In this document: piece after piece, positions 10,381 through 20,986 of the stretch
Position numbering within the stretch: the first letter of the stretch is position 1
How the letters are laid out: every line of letters begins with the position of its first letter
Source: Sarcophilus harrisii
Taxonomy: Eukaryota > Chordata > Mammalia > Dasyuromorphia > Dasyuridae
Assembly (NCBI RefSeq): GCF_902635505.1
Contig: NC_045429.1
Span: forward strand, 35,596,257-35,660,256
Direction: 5' to 3'
DNA: 64,000 nt
The notes under the pieces: generated by a model
The model's input: only the letters and a program-made list of their open reading frames with translations
Databases searched by the model: none
Told to the model about the DNA's origin: nothing
Translations under genes and position numbers: made by a program

Positions 10381-10751
10381 TGTGATGACCACGTTAGCAC
10401 CCTGGATACATTGGAAATCGGCCAGAGTCAGGATAAGCAAAAGTCCTTCGTCTTTATATTCGTGGTCTTTAGAGGTAGGATTGAATTGGATGGAAGCAGA
10501 ATCTCCTCAACCTTCCTTCTCCCTCATCTAGCACCAAAGTGACCCTGGCTAATCTTGATTTAAGGACCCCCTAGTCCCTCTTACAATCCTCTGTATACAC
10601 CAATCATGGAGCCAGCACAAGATAGTGGGAAGGGCCATTTTCCAAGCATATGTCCATAGAGTATTGTCCAATTGGTAGTTGGCCTTAAGTGCTTAGCTGC
10701 TCGGCTGTCCTGACCTCAGGGCATCAACTCAAGAGTTCCAAGCCCATTACA
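10381..10751 (-). mobile_element. Solo LTR fossil, sister of 3109-3508
   Basis: TGTG...TACA termini lie between perfect 6-bp duplications gatgaa (10375-10380 and 10752-10757). Shared blocks with 3109-3508 include ggccagagtcagga, a tagagtattgtccaatt segment, and catcaactcaag near the right end. The polyadenylation motif is on the minus strand. It is a solo LTR; no internal region was seen. Confidence 0.85.
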
Positions 10752-11029
10752 GATGAAGGGGAAAAATTAAAGTACTTAGCAGAGAACAAAAGAACAATTT
10801 AAAAGAAAGTTAAAAAAAAAAAAAAAAAGATGGACACTCATGAATATAATTACTTGTACTAATATATATTTACTTTCTTGAATTGGTAATTTGTTGTCAT
10901 ATATTTTGAATCTTCCCTGATGTTCTGTTCTGAGAGGCACATGACAATGTTCCTTTTTCTATTATTTTATTTTGTTTTCTATTTCTTTCCTATTTTTATT
11001 TTTTTTAAATAAAAGAAGAGAAAAAAGAA

Positions 11030-11480
11030 TTCTGAAACTGTTTGTCTCTACATTGCTATTATTGTATAAATTCCCCCCACCCTTCTGCTCAATTCACTAA
11101 ACATCAGTTTACACTGAACATCTCAGGTTTTTCTGTAATTTTGCTTCCTCTCATTTCTTAGAGCAGAATAACATTCCATTTTATTCATAAAGAATAATTT
11201 GGTCAGCTATTCCCCAATTGATGGCCACCCTCCTGAGTTTCTCATCTTAACCAGCACACACACACACACAAAGAGCTGCTATAAATATTTGTATATATAT
11301 GGATCTGTTTCCTCTTTCTGTGATCTCTTTGAGACATAAGCCTAATAGAAATATAACTGGCTCAAAACATATGCCCAGCTGAACAACTTTGGGGGCTTTC
11401 CAAAGTGCTTTCTGGAATCACTACTCCAATTCTCCATTCCATATTAACTTCCCAATAGATTCTGAGTCCTCAAATCATTC
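11030..11480 (-). mobile_element. Old antisense L1 3' region
   Basis: Reverse-complement L1 ORF2 C-terminal landmarks are present in diverged form: cagctattccccaattgatgg, gagctgctataaatattt, tgatctctttgagaca and gctttccaaagtgc. It is interrupted by a short CA run. Confidence 0.6.
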
Positions 11481-11637
11481 CTTACTCTAATCCCAGTCTC
11501 CAGATCACTACCAAAGGAATTTCCTTTTGTTATTTAATAAACGTATTGAAGGTAAATCATCAAAAATCCATTGGGACACTTCACATATTCATTACCCTAA
11601 ACTTTCCTGATTCTGTGAGCAGTGCTCTAACTACTGC

Positions 11638-12115
11638 TACCTAGCAGCCTAAGGTGAGAGTAAGGGAAAAACAACAGATTTTTGTTCATTAAAAAAATAA
11701 TAACTTTTACATAAAGGGAAAAAAAGAATTATACCCCAGATTGAGTCAAGCTCTTATTTATTCATCTATCTACTCTCCATCTCCATATCCCTCTAGTTCA
11801 GTGTGTATTATCCTATATATCAAAGTAAAGCAGAAGAAGCCACATGTTTTATAAGAAAAGGCAGGATACTGTGTCTGATTAGTGTGTCAAGAAAAAAAGA
11901 TGGAAATTTCCATCAAGGAAGACTCTAGATAAGGTGGGATTTCAGAATATGGACAGGCCAAGGATGACATTCATTCATTCAACATTTATTAGGCACCTAC
12001 TATGCACCACGCACAATGCCAAATTGTATATAGAGATAAAACAAGAGTTTCTGTCCTCAAGAAGCTTACATTTTCTGGGAACCAGGAAAGAGGTAAGAAC
12101 ATCTATAGCCAAGAA
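11638..12115. repeat. Older paralogous block of the GBP repeat unit
   Basis: Collinear with about 52397-52865 (both begin agc-gcctaaggtgagagtaa and share the ccccagattg and cagtgtgtatta landmarks). It is visibly more diverged, roughly one difference in seven, than the 1-6720 versus 38224-51122 pair. The end carries the recurring tttattaggcacctactatg repeat head. No gene was seen. Confidence 0.7.
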
Positions 12116-12184
12116 AGCTTATCCAAGAAATACTAAGTTTAATAAACCCAAAGCTTCTTACACTAATATTGAAAGTACAACAAG

Positions 12185-12345
12185 GGGCAGGTAGGTGTTG
12201 CTGTGGTTAGAGCACCAGCCCTGAACTTAGGAGGACCTGAGTTCAATTCTGGTCTCAGACACTTAACACTTCCTAGCTATGTGACCCTGGGCAAGTCACT
12301 TAACTGCAATTGCCTCAGCAAGCAAGAAAACAAGAAAGAAAGAAA
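12185..12345 (+). mobile_element. tRNA-derived SINE
   Basis: It has the head gtggttagagcaccagccctg, then cctgagttcaattctggtctcag, and the tail ctgggcaagtcacttaactg ending in a GAAA-rich run. It is the same family as 6773-6908. Confidence 0.8.
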
Positions 12346-12649
12346 GAAAAAGAAACTGCAACAAAAAAGATGAGACCATGTAAATAAATATCAACAGTCA
12401 ACAAAACTAACACATTATTGATACTCTTATTTTATATTTTTGTAGCATGTTTCCATAATTTTTAGTTCGTTGGTCACAAAAATGTTTTGCCAAAAGGAAA
12501 AAGTAGATGTCCCCATTTTAGATTTGGGAAAAGTTAGAACTGGATTGATAAAACCATTTGCACAAAGTCACCTAATTCAGAAAGGCCAGGATCCAGATGA
12601 AGGCCTTGTATTTCTACTTTTACACCAGCACTCTTTCCACTACAGTCAA

Positions 12650-13060
12650 TGCACAGGCATACATAAAGTAACTATTCTTTTCCAGGAACTATACTAGGTT
12701 CTGGTCCTACAAACTCTCTCTGCCTTCAAGGAATCTACCATCCATCTATGAAATAACACACACATAATTACTTACAAAATTAATATAAGGCAAATTTGGA
12801 GGGGGTAACTCTATCAGCTGGTAGGGGAAAAGGAAAGTTTTCACATCCAAGGTATTACCTGAGCAATATTTTGAAGGAAACAAAGGCTTCTACAAAGCAG
12901 AGGTCAAACAAAAATGCATTTCAAGACTGGGGGAATAGTCATTGCAAAGGCAGGGAGATGGGAGATGAAATTCTGGGAAGAAAGAACAGCAAGAAGTTAA
13001 GGTTGGCTGGACTAGAGAGTAGGGGAAAGAAATTTATATGTAATAATATTAAAAAGGTAG
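12650..13060 (+). repeat. Interspersed repeat, unnamed family
   Basis: This is a diverged copy of a repeat seen elsewhere in the window (21105-21420, 31200-31800, 52725-53720, 56285-57000). Cues are ccttcaaggaatctaccatc and cattgcaaaggcagggagatggg. I do not assign its class. Confidence 0.45.
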
Positions 13061-13062
13061 GT

Positions 13063-13395
13063 TGGGTAAGTGTGAAAGACTTAGCTACTCTAAATAATAC
13101 AATGATCAAAGGCAATCCCAAAGGATCCATGATGAAAAGTGCCCTCCACCTCTAGAGAGAGAACTATGAAACTTTGGGTGAAGATTGAATCATAATTGTA
13201 ACTTTTACTTTATGTTTCTTGCTTTTTTTGCAATATGATTAATATAGAAATCCGTTTTGCATGATTTCCCATAAATAATTGCTCTTGAAATATTTACCTG
13301 CTTAACAAGTCTCAACTCACATAGGATAAGCACAAAGGAGGGAGAGAATTTGGAACACAATTTTTTTAAATGAATGTTATAAATAAATAAATGTG
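13063..13395 (+). mobile_element. L1 3' UTR fragment, old
   Basis: The order gaaagacttagctactc, aaaggatccatgatgaaaa, ctccacctctagagagagaac and cttgctttttttgca parallels 17993-18140 at the end of the old L1 there. Confidence 0.6.
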
Positions 13396-14379
13396 TTAAA
13401 TGCAACCAAATAAATATTTCTTAGGCATCTACCATGTGCCAGGCACTGAGCCCATGCTCTTCTCCTCAAGAGATTGACATAGTCAAAGCACTCTGTCTCT
13501 AAAAATCCAAGTCAGTCACTATCCAGGAACTTGTCACTAATCAGGAAATCCACCTTCCTTTATCAAGCAGGTTCTTCACCTGTTTTTGTCCTCACTGTGG
13601 GACATGGTGGAAAGACTCTGGCAGAGATTCTTCTTCCCTTTAGAAAGTCCTGATATTGGAAGAGGGAGTTGGGGTAGAGTGAAAGACAGATCCAAAAGAG
13701 GCACTATTCTCCCATAATTTCTCCAGGAAGGACTGATGCTGTGGCTGGGTTCCATTTTTTTTAACTTAATATATTTTTATTTATTTCATCATTTATTTAT
13801 TTAATTTAGCAATTATATGTAAATATTTTGACATTCATTTTTAAAATTTTTGAGTTCCAAATTCTCTCCTTCCTTAAGAAAGCAAGCAATATGATATTCA
13901 TTGTCATGAAAAACATATTCCCATATTAGCCATTTTGTAAATGAAAATACATACTTGCAAAAACAACAAAAATAAAGGAAGAAAAGGATGTTTCAATCTG
14001 CACTCAAACTTTTACCAGTTCTTTTTCTGGAGGGAGATAGCCTTTTTAAAAAGCTTTTGACAAATTATAACACCCATTTCCTATTAAAAAATGCTAGAAA
14101 GCATAATAATAAATGAAGTCTTTCTTAGGCTTAAATTACATAAAGGATAATATCAAGAAGAAATTAGTGGAGCATAGAAAAATTTACCTGTCACATATAT
14201 GGATAAGTGAAAAGTTTGAGACTAAACAAGAGATAAAAAGGATCACAGGAAATAAAATGTATAGGGTTGATTTTATGAAATTTTAAAAGATTTGCACAAA
14301 TAAAATTAATGCAGTCAAAATTAGAAGAAAGTAAGAAATTGGAGAAAAAATTTGTTTTCTGGCAATGGCCTTATTTCTC

Positions 14380-16092
14380 TCTCCTTTTATTTTTAGAATT
14401 TCAAGTTTAGTATTTGCCTAGGGTTTTTTAATGTGTTCCTTTTCTAGCATTTTTAGTTGTAAGCCCAATTCATTGATCTTCTCTTTCTCTATTTTATGCA
14501 AGTAGGCCTCTAGAGATATGAAATTTCCCCTTATTACCGCTTTGGCTGCATCCCACACATTTTGGTATGATGTCTCATTATTGTCGTTTTCTTGGGTGAA
14601 GTTATTAATTATGTCTATGATTTGCTGTTTCACCCAATCATTCTTTAGTATGAGATTATTTAGTTTCCAATTATTTTTTGGTCTACTTTCCCCTGGCTTT
14701 TTGTTGAATGTAATTTTTATTGCATCGTGGTCTGAAAAGGATGCATTTACTATTTCTGCCTTACTGCATTTGAGTTTGAGGTTTTTATGTCCTAATATAT
14801 GGTCTATTTTTGTATAGGTTCCATGAACTGCTGAAAAGAAAGTGTACTCCTTTCTGTCTCCATTTCGTTTTCTCCAGAGATCTATCATATCTAACTTTTC
14901 TAGTATTCTATTTACCTCTTTGACTTCTTTCTTATTTATTTTGTGGTTTGATTTATCTAATTCTGAGAGTGCAAGGTTGAGATCTCCCACTATTATAGTT
15001 TTGCTGTCTATTTCTTCTTGCAGCTCTCTTAATTTCTCTTTTAAGAATTTAGATGCTACACCACTTGGTGCATATATGTTTAATATTGATATTGCTTCAT
15101 TATCTATGCTACCCTTTAGCAAGATATAGTGCCCTTCCTTATCTCTTTTAATTAGATCAATTTTTGCTTTTGCTTGATCTGAGATCAGGATGGCTACCCC
15201 TGCTTTTTTGACTTCACCTGAAGCATAGTAGATTTTGCTCCAACCTTTTACCTTTACTCTGCATGTATCTCCCTGCTTCAGGTGTGTTTCCTGTAAACAA
15301 CATATTGTAGGATTCTGGCTTTTAATCCATTCTGCTAACCGCTTCCTCTTTATGGGGGAGTTTACCCCGTTCACATTTATGGTTAAAATTACCAATTCTG
15401 TATTACTTGCCATCTTGTTAACCCCTGTTTATGCTTTTCTCCCTTCTTTCCCCCTTACCCCCCTTCCCAGTATTAAACTTGTGAGCACCACTTGCTTCTC
15501 ACAGCCCTCCCTTTTTAGTATCCTCCCCCCCCACCTTAGAGTTCCTCCCCCTATCTTACTCCTTTCCCTCACAGTTTCCATATTCCCTTCTGCTTAGCTT
15601 ATTCCTTCCCTTTTCACTTTTCCCTTCTCACTTTTCAATGAGGTGGGAGAAGTTTCACCATAAATTGAATATGTCTAAAATTTTTCTCTTAAAGCCAATT
15701 CTGATGGCAGTAAGATACCCACTATATTCATCCCCCTCCATTCTTTCTCTCAGATATAATAGGTTTCCTTTGCCTCTTCTTGAGATGTAGTACCCCCACT
15801 TTACCCTTTTTCTGGTACAATGTCCTTTCCACCTCTAGTTTCTAGAACAAGGTATACATGTATTCTTTATACATCTTTACAACAGAAATATAGTTCCCAA
15901 GATTTCTTTTTACCTTTTTAGGTTTCTCTTGAGTTCTATATTTGTAGATCAAACTTTTTGTTAAGTTCTGGTTTTTTCATCAAAAAAAAAGATGAAATTT
16001 GCTTATTTCGTTGAACGGCCATCTTCTTCCCTGGAAAAAAATGCTCATTCTGGCTGGGTAAGTTATTTTTGGTGGCATACCAAGTTCCTTAG
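14380..16092 (-). mobile_element. Young internal L1 fragment (ORF1 end to ORF2 endonuclease)
   Basis: It is flanked by a perfect 16-bp target duplication, aatggccttatttctc (14364-14379 and 16093-16108), inside an older L1. Reading on the minus strand it starts within the last part of ORF1 (matching about 61115-61150) and runs through the inter-ORF spacer into ORF2. It lacks both the 5' UTR and the 3' end, and there is no clear poly(A) run at its 3' edge, only an A-rich ctaaaaataaaagg. Confidence 0.8.
14418..15413 (-). CDS. L1 ORF2p N-terminal endonuclease segment
   Basis: A 331-residue open frame begins MASNTELVILTINVNGVNSP. It contains the APE-type endonuclease signatures of L1 ORF2p in order: NVNGV near residue 14, QETHLKQ near 41, GDLNLALSELD near 143, TKIDHILG near 203 and SFSDHDAI near 226. 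The endonuclease nicks target DNA during retrotransposition. The frame ends at a stop well before any reverse transcriptase domain, and the element itself ends about 40 bases later, so this piece cannot encode a full ORF2p. The long open frame suggests a young copy. Confidence 0.85.
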   Translation of the reverse strand: MASNTELVILTINVNGVNSPIKRKRLAEWIKSQNPTICCLQETHLKQGDTCRVKVKGWSKIYYASGEVKKAGVAILISDQAKAKIDLIKRDKEGHYILLKGSIDNEAISILNIYAPSGVASKFLKEKLRELQEEIDSKTIIVGDLNLALSELDKSNHKINKKEVKEVNRILEKLDMIDLWRKRNGDRKEYTFFSAVHGTYTKIDHILGHKNLKLKCSKAEIVNASFSDHDAIKITFNKKPGESRPKNNWKLNNLILKNDWVKQQIIDIINNFTQENDNNETSYQNVWDAAKAVIRGNFISLEAYLHKIEKEKINELGLQLKMLEKEHIKKP

Positions 16093-16440
16093 AATGGCCT
16101 TATTTCTCAAAAATAGTATAGATCTGAATGAAATTTATAAAAATAAGTGTCATTTCCAGGTTGATAATCAAAATGTATGAACTTTTGAGAAGAAATCAAA
16201 ACTATCAAGTCACTTTTAGAAATTTCTTTATTGCACTAATAATTAGAGAAATACTCATTAAATCAACCTATAGGTACCACCTTAAACTTATCAAATTGAC
16301 TAATATGACAGAAAAGGAAAACTATTTTTGAAAAGGGAAAATGAAAGGAATGTGAGAAAAAATAGCCACACCCATGCATTGGTGGTATAGTTGTGTGCTG
16401 TTCCAGACCTTCAGGAGAACAGTTTGGAACTATGCCCAAA

Positions 16441-16622
16441 ATCATCCTGCTCATCCTTTCTTATAAAACTATAATATTCCATCACATCTATATACCATAA
16501 CTTATTCAGCTACTCTCCAATTAATTGGTGGGCATCCATTCAGTTTCTAGTTCGTTGCCATTACAAAAAGGGCTGCTACAAATATTTTTTTTAATATGTG
16601 GGTCCTTTTCTCTTTTTTAAAA
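16441..16622 (-). mobile_element. Antisense L1 ORF2 C-terminal piece
   Basis: It reads ccataacttattcagctac and tgccattacaaaaagggctg, the reverse complement of the conserved ORF2 C-terminal region. It sits within the older + strand L1 between matching flanking parts. Both ends are truncated, and only a short aaaa overlap was seen at the edges. Confidence 0.6.
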
Positions 16623-16755
16623 CAGTATGTAAACTTTGACACAGCATTACCAATATTGAGACTATATAGTTAAGAGATCAAAGAAAACGGAAAAGTCCTT
16701 ATATATAGAAAAATATTTATAATGGGTCTGTTTTGTAGTGGCAAAGAATTAGAAT

Positions 16756-17777
16756 TTTTTTTCTTTTTTGTTAAAGCTTTTTTATTTTCAAAATATATGC
16801 TTAGATAATTTTCAACATTCACCCTTGCAAAACCTTGTGGTCCAATTTTTTCTCTCTCCCTTCCACTCCACCTCCTCCCCTAGATGGCAAGCAATCCAAT
16901 ATATATTAAACATGTATGATTCTTCTATACATATTTCCACAATTATGCTGCACAAGAAAAATCAGATCAAAAAGGAAAACTATGAGAAAGAAAACAAAAT
17001 GCAAGCAAACGACAACAAAAAATTGAAAATACTATGTTGTAATTCACATTCAGTCCCCACAGTCTTCTTTCTGGATGCAAATGACAAAGCCATTGGAATT
17101 GATCTGAATTGTCTCCCTGTTGAAAAGAGCCACGTCTATCACAATTGATCGCCATATAATCTTGATATTGCTCTGTATACTGTTCTGGTTCTACTCACTT
17201 CATTCAGTATCAATTCATCCAGGTCTCTCTATAATCATCCTGCTGATCATTTCATATAGAACTATAATATTCCATAACATTTATATACCATAATTTATTC
17301 AGTCATTCTTCAGTTACTGAGTATCCACTCACTAACAATTTCCTGTTTCTTTCCACTACAAAAAGGGCTCTTACAAACATTTTTTGCACACCCTTTATCC
17401 TTTTTTATGATCTCTTTGAGATACGAGCCCAGTAGAAACACTGGTAGATCAAAGGGTATACACAGTTTAATAGCTCTTTGGGCATAGTTCCATATTGTTC
17501 TACAGAATGCTTGGATCAGTTCACAACTCCTCCAACAATGTATTAGTGTCTCAATTTTCCCACATCTCCTTCAACATTCATCATTATTTTTTTCCTGTCA
17601 TCTTAGCCAAACTGAGAAGTATGTAGTGGTTTCTCAGAGTTATCTTAATTTGCATTTCTCTGATCAATCATAATCTAGAGCATTTTTTCATATGACTAGA
17701 AATGGTTGCAGTTTCTTCATCTGAAAATTGGCTGGTCATATTTTTAGACCATTTATCAATTGGAGAATGACTTGTAT
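16756..17777 (-). mobile_element. Antisense L1 3' end insertion
   Basis: The T-rich left edge (ttttttttcttttttg) is the reverse of a poly(A) tail. The 3' UTR and ORF2 C-terminus follow (ccataatttattcagtcatt; actacaaaaagggctc). Near-identical target copies aaagaattagaat (16743-16755) and aaagaattggaaat (17778-17791) flank it. It is 5'-truncated, as is usual for L1. Confidence 0.8.
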
Positions 17778-18330
17778 AAAGAATTGGAAATTAAAGAGAT
17801 GTCAAACAATTTTGGAAGGTCTAAACAAGTTATGAATGTGATGGAATATTATTGTGCTATGAGAAGTAACAAGGAGAATAGTTTCAAGAAAAATCTGGGA
17901 ATATTTTCACAAATTGATGCAAAGTGAAGTGAGCAAAATCAGAAGAACATTGTATAGGTTAATAATACTATTATAATGATGATCAACCATGAAAGATTTG
18001 GCTACTCTGATCAAGACAATGAATCAAGACAATTCCAAAGGACCAGTGATTAAGATTGCTATCCATCTCCAAAGAGAGAATTGATGAAATCTGAGTGCAG
18101 ATAGAAACATGCTTTTTTCTTGCTTTATTTTTGGTAACGTGGCTAATATGGAAATGTTTTGCATGATTCACATTTATAATTGATATCATTTTGCTTGCCT
18201 TCTTAAGGGGTGGAGAAGAGCTACATAGAGAAAGAATTAAGAACCCAAAATATAAAAAATGAATGTTTAAAATATTTTTAAAAGAGAACCATTCATAAAT
18301 TTTGTCCATAGATAATGAACAATTATTCAT

Positions 18331-19280
18331 TAGGGAAAAGCTCTTAATTTTATATATTTCTTAGTTCTTTACATATCTTAGATATAAGGACTTTATCAGA
18401 GATATTGAAGCAAGGATTTCTTCTCCCTCAATGAATTGTTTCACTTATTATATCAGTTATACTGATTTTTAATGTGCAAATGCTTTTTAGTTTCAGACAA
18501 AATTATTTATTTCATCCTACATAATCATTGGGTCCCTTCTTTGGCTAAAACTTTTTTCTGTAGACATGGCAGTGAAAAGTTTTTCTCATGGTTAACTTCC
18601 AATTTTTTTCTTAATCATATACATTTTTAGTTTATTGTAGAATAAAGTATTAGTTTTTCATATAGTTTAAATCTCTTCCCTTCTCTGACTGTCCAAATCT
18701 ACACAGAAGACTTTCTATCCTGCTTAATGGGTGCCTGGCACATAGTAAATGATTAGTAAATTCCAAATCTAACTGATAACATAAAGGAGGCCTCTGATAT
18801 CCCCTGGCAGAAATAACCATTCATGCTCAGTGAGATCTAAATGGATCTACATCTAGACAAACGTCAGATATGTCCTTAACCCTCAATGAAATATTACTGG
18901 TCATTTCCACTGCAAAGAGAGATTAAAAGGAAAGTTTACCCTCAAGAGGAGAGAAATATTCTTTCAGATACACTAGGCTCTCCTGAGCAACCCTGAAGAG
19001 ATTCCTGAAATGATCAATTACCCAAAATACCATCCAACCCTGACATTTTCCTCTTCCCTAGCTCGTCTCCATGTTGTTCTCAAATGAGAAATCTCTACCC
19101 GTTGATTGTGCACGTATTGTTGTTGATGTTCAATCAGTTTAGTTGGGTTCAATTAGGGGTTTTCTTGATAAAGATGGTTGGAGTGGTGTGACATTACTTG
19201 TCCAGCTGCATTTCCAGACACTCTACTGATACTACTTTAGTCCCTATTCTAGGCTAAGGGAGTGAGGGACAGCAAGATTT
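18331..19280. other. GBP-B upstream region
   Basis: The first part (about 18355-18700) resembles antisense L1 (tatcttagatataagg, then ttcttctccctc). 18720-18780 has a SINE-tail-like gtgcctggcacatagtaaat. From about 18800 to 19280 nothing repetitive was recognised; this is candidate proximal regulatory DNA for GBP-B. Confidence 0.4.
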
Positions 19281-19286
19281 GCTTTT

Positions 19287-19300
19287 GGTTTCAATTTCTC
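19287..19300 (+). promoter_or_regulatory. ISRE-like element of GBP-B
   Basis: GGTTTCAATTTCTC fits the interferon-stimulated response element consensus RGTTTCNNTTTCNC. It lies about 30 bases before a TATA-like motif and about 70 bases before the inferred first exon, the expected position for an interferon-induced GBP promoter. STAT1/STAT2/IRF9 or IRF1 binding is inferred from the family, not shown. Confidence 0.75.
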
Positions 19301-19327
19301 TTGTCCCTCCCACCCTTTCCTTGCTAC

Positions 19328-19333
19328 TATAAG
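19328..19333 (+). promoter_or_regulatory. TATA-like motif of GBP-B
   Basis: TATAAG, weak, followed about 30 bases later by an A/G-rich stretch consistent with transcription starting near 19355-19360. Confidence 0.4.
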
Positions 19334-19357
19334 TAATAGAAGAACAAAGAGAAGCAA

Positions 19358-19466
19358 AAAAGAGGAGAGAGGAGAGGAGGAGAAACAGCACATAAAAGAG
19401 GAGCTGAGAGAAAAAAGAAACAGGAAAGCATTCGTGAACAGTTTGGCTCGAAGCCTTGGGAAACAG
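19358..19466 (+). other. GBP: GBP-B non-coding exon 1 (5' UTR)
   Basis: The right edge is set by a strong donor, AAACAG|gtatga, at 19466/19467; the left edge is inferred from the TATA-like motif. GBP genes characteristically have a short untranslated first exon. There is no upstream start codon in frame with exon 2. Confidence 0.55.
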
Positions 19467-19663
19467 GTATGAGTTACTTCCAAGTTTTGTCTTGTCTCGT
19501 TTACATCTTTTCTCTTGAACGATTTTCTGACTTTGTCAAGGATTCAAACCCAGTGAGAAGGGGCAAAGGGTGGCCTGAATAGAATATATTTGCTTGACAC
19601 TGATTTATCCAAACAGTATCCTCTGGCCTTAGCTACTTATTCTAAAGTCTAACACTGGCACCT

Positions 19664-19767
19664 GGCTTTTTGTTCTAGAGACGCATTTGCTTTAGAGACA
19701 AATTCATTCCTCTATGGCTTTTTGTTCTAGAGACGCATTTGCTCTAGAGACAAATTCATTCCTCTAA
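19664..19767 (+). repeat. 52-bp tandem duplication in GBP-B intron 1
   Basis: Units 19664-19715 and 19716-19767 start ggctttttgttctagag and are almost identical (one clear difference, gctttag versus gctctag), so the duplication is recent. Confidence 0.9.
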
Positions 19768-20404
19768 AAACATTGGGAAGTGCTGAGGTTGATCAGTCTG
19801 TTCCACAGCCAGTCCTCAGAAGACAGAGGGGGGAAAAAGCTTAAAGAAAAAAGGTCAGAGCTGTGACATGGGAAACTTGGCTTCTGGCCCTAGTCCTGTC
19901 TCCTTTAGTTGTCTGATTTGGGATAAATTTTTTAACTTCTAGGAGCCATGGTTTTCTCATTAGAAAAAGTAGAAATGAAATGATATGTGTGTACAAGCAT
20001 GGGATGGGACCACATCATTTCGTGGGATCTCTTATAGATGTGGATTCAATTCTCAGCCTAGGGGAGTGGAAACTATACTAGAACTGTATTTTTCAACCCT
20101 GTAGAGTCTGGTTCTCTGTCACCTAAGCCATCTCATTGGCAGGGTAATTTATTGTTATTGAAAGAAAACTGAATCTATAAAGTTTGCAAAGACCCCTAAG
20201 TTGACATCAGCTGAGCAGTTGTCCCAAACACTGTCCTACATTACGCCTACCTCACACCACCTCGTGACCATGGCCACTGTGGTCAGGGGCCAACATCATG
20301 CAAAAAAAGGATATGATTGTTTAATCACAGAGAAACTTCCAGTATGGGACTTTCAGATTGGAAATATTTTCTCAAGGTGCTTACGAATGCTCTAGGGATG
20401 AAGA

Positions 20405-20645
20405 ATAAAGACTTGGTCAAGGCAGCTCAGTGGTGAAGGGGATAGAATTCTGGGTCAAGAGTCAGACCTGTGTCTAAACCAGAAAGGATCTGCCTCAGCT
20501 TCCTCATCTGTAAGAATGGACATATTCATTGTACTTATCTTCCAGGCTTGTTGTGAGGATAAAATTACATTTATAAAGAGTTTTATATCTCTTAGAGCAC
20601 TACACAAAGATTACTATTCTCACCATTATTAATAGCATTATTATT
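20405..20645 (+). mobile_element. CORE-SINE (MIR/MAR1-like) in intron 1
   Basis: A tRNA-like head (gcagctcagtggtgaaggg) is followed by the core cctcagcttcctcatctgtaa and the tail tgttgtgaggataaaattac, ending in attatta. Confidence 0.7.
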
Positions 20646-20790
20646 TTTCCCCACAAGACAAAATGTCACAAATACAGAACAGTCTCTCTTCTGCTGTTGC
20701 TAATTGATAACTCAACTAGGCTGTCACAGTTGAGGATTATGTAAATTCTGGATCTTGATTACTGTCTAAGGGGCTCCTCTGCATTTACAG

Positions 20791-20986
20791 GTGACCATGG
20801 CATCAGTAGTACCTATGGAGGCCCCCATGTGTCTGGTAGAAAACCGAGATCGAAAACTAACAGTAAACCCCAAAGCCCTACAGATTCTAACTTCCATCGA
20901 CAAGCCAGTGGTGGTGGTAGCTATTGTTGGACTGTACCGTACTGGGAAATCCTACCTGATGAACAGGCTGGCAGGAAAGAACTCAG
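20791..20986 (+). CDS. GBP: GBP-B exon 2: start codon and P-loop
   Basis: Acceptor tttacag precedes GTGACC and then the ATG at 20797 (ACCATGG, a strong Kozak context). It encodes residues 1-63 and the first base of codon 64, including [12 protein letters not shown]. The donor is CTCAG|gtaagt, a near-perfect consensus. Confidence 0.93.

Larger units (their letters stand above)
14050..18330 (+). mobile_element. Old L1 3' region split by three antisense L1 pieces
   Basis: One + strand L1 ORF2 C-terminal region can be followed through 14050-14379, 16093-16440, 16623-16755 and 17778-18330. The parts join in correct order against the L1 at 41176-42562: the caaattaaaactaatgcagtc region, then aaggcctcatttcc, then the MNVMEYYC-like region, then the 3' UTR. 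Three minus-strand L1 pieces separate them: 14380-16092, 16441-16622 and 16756-17777. Target duplications mark two of the three insertions. Confidence 0.75.
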
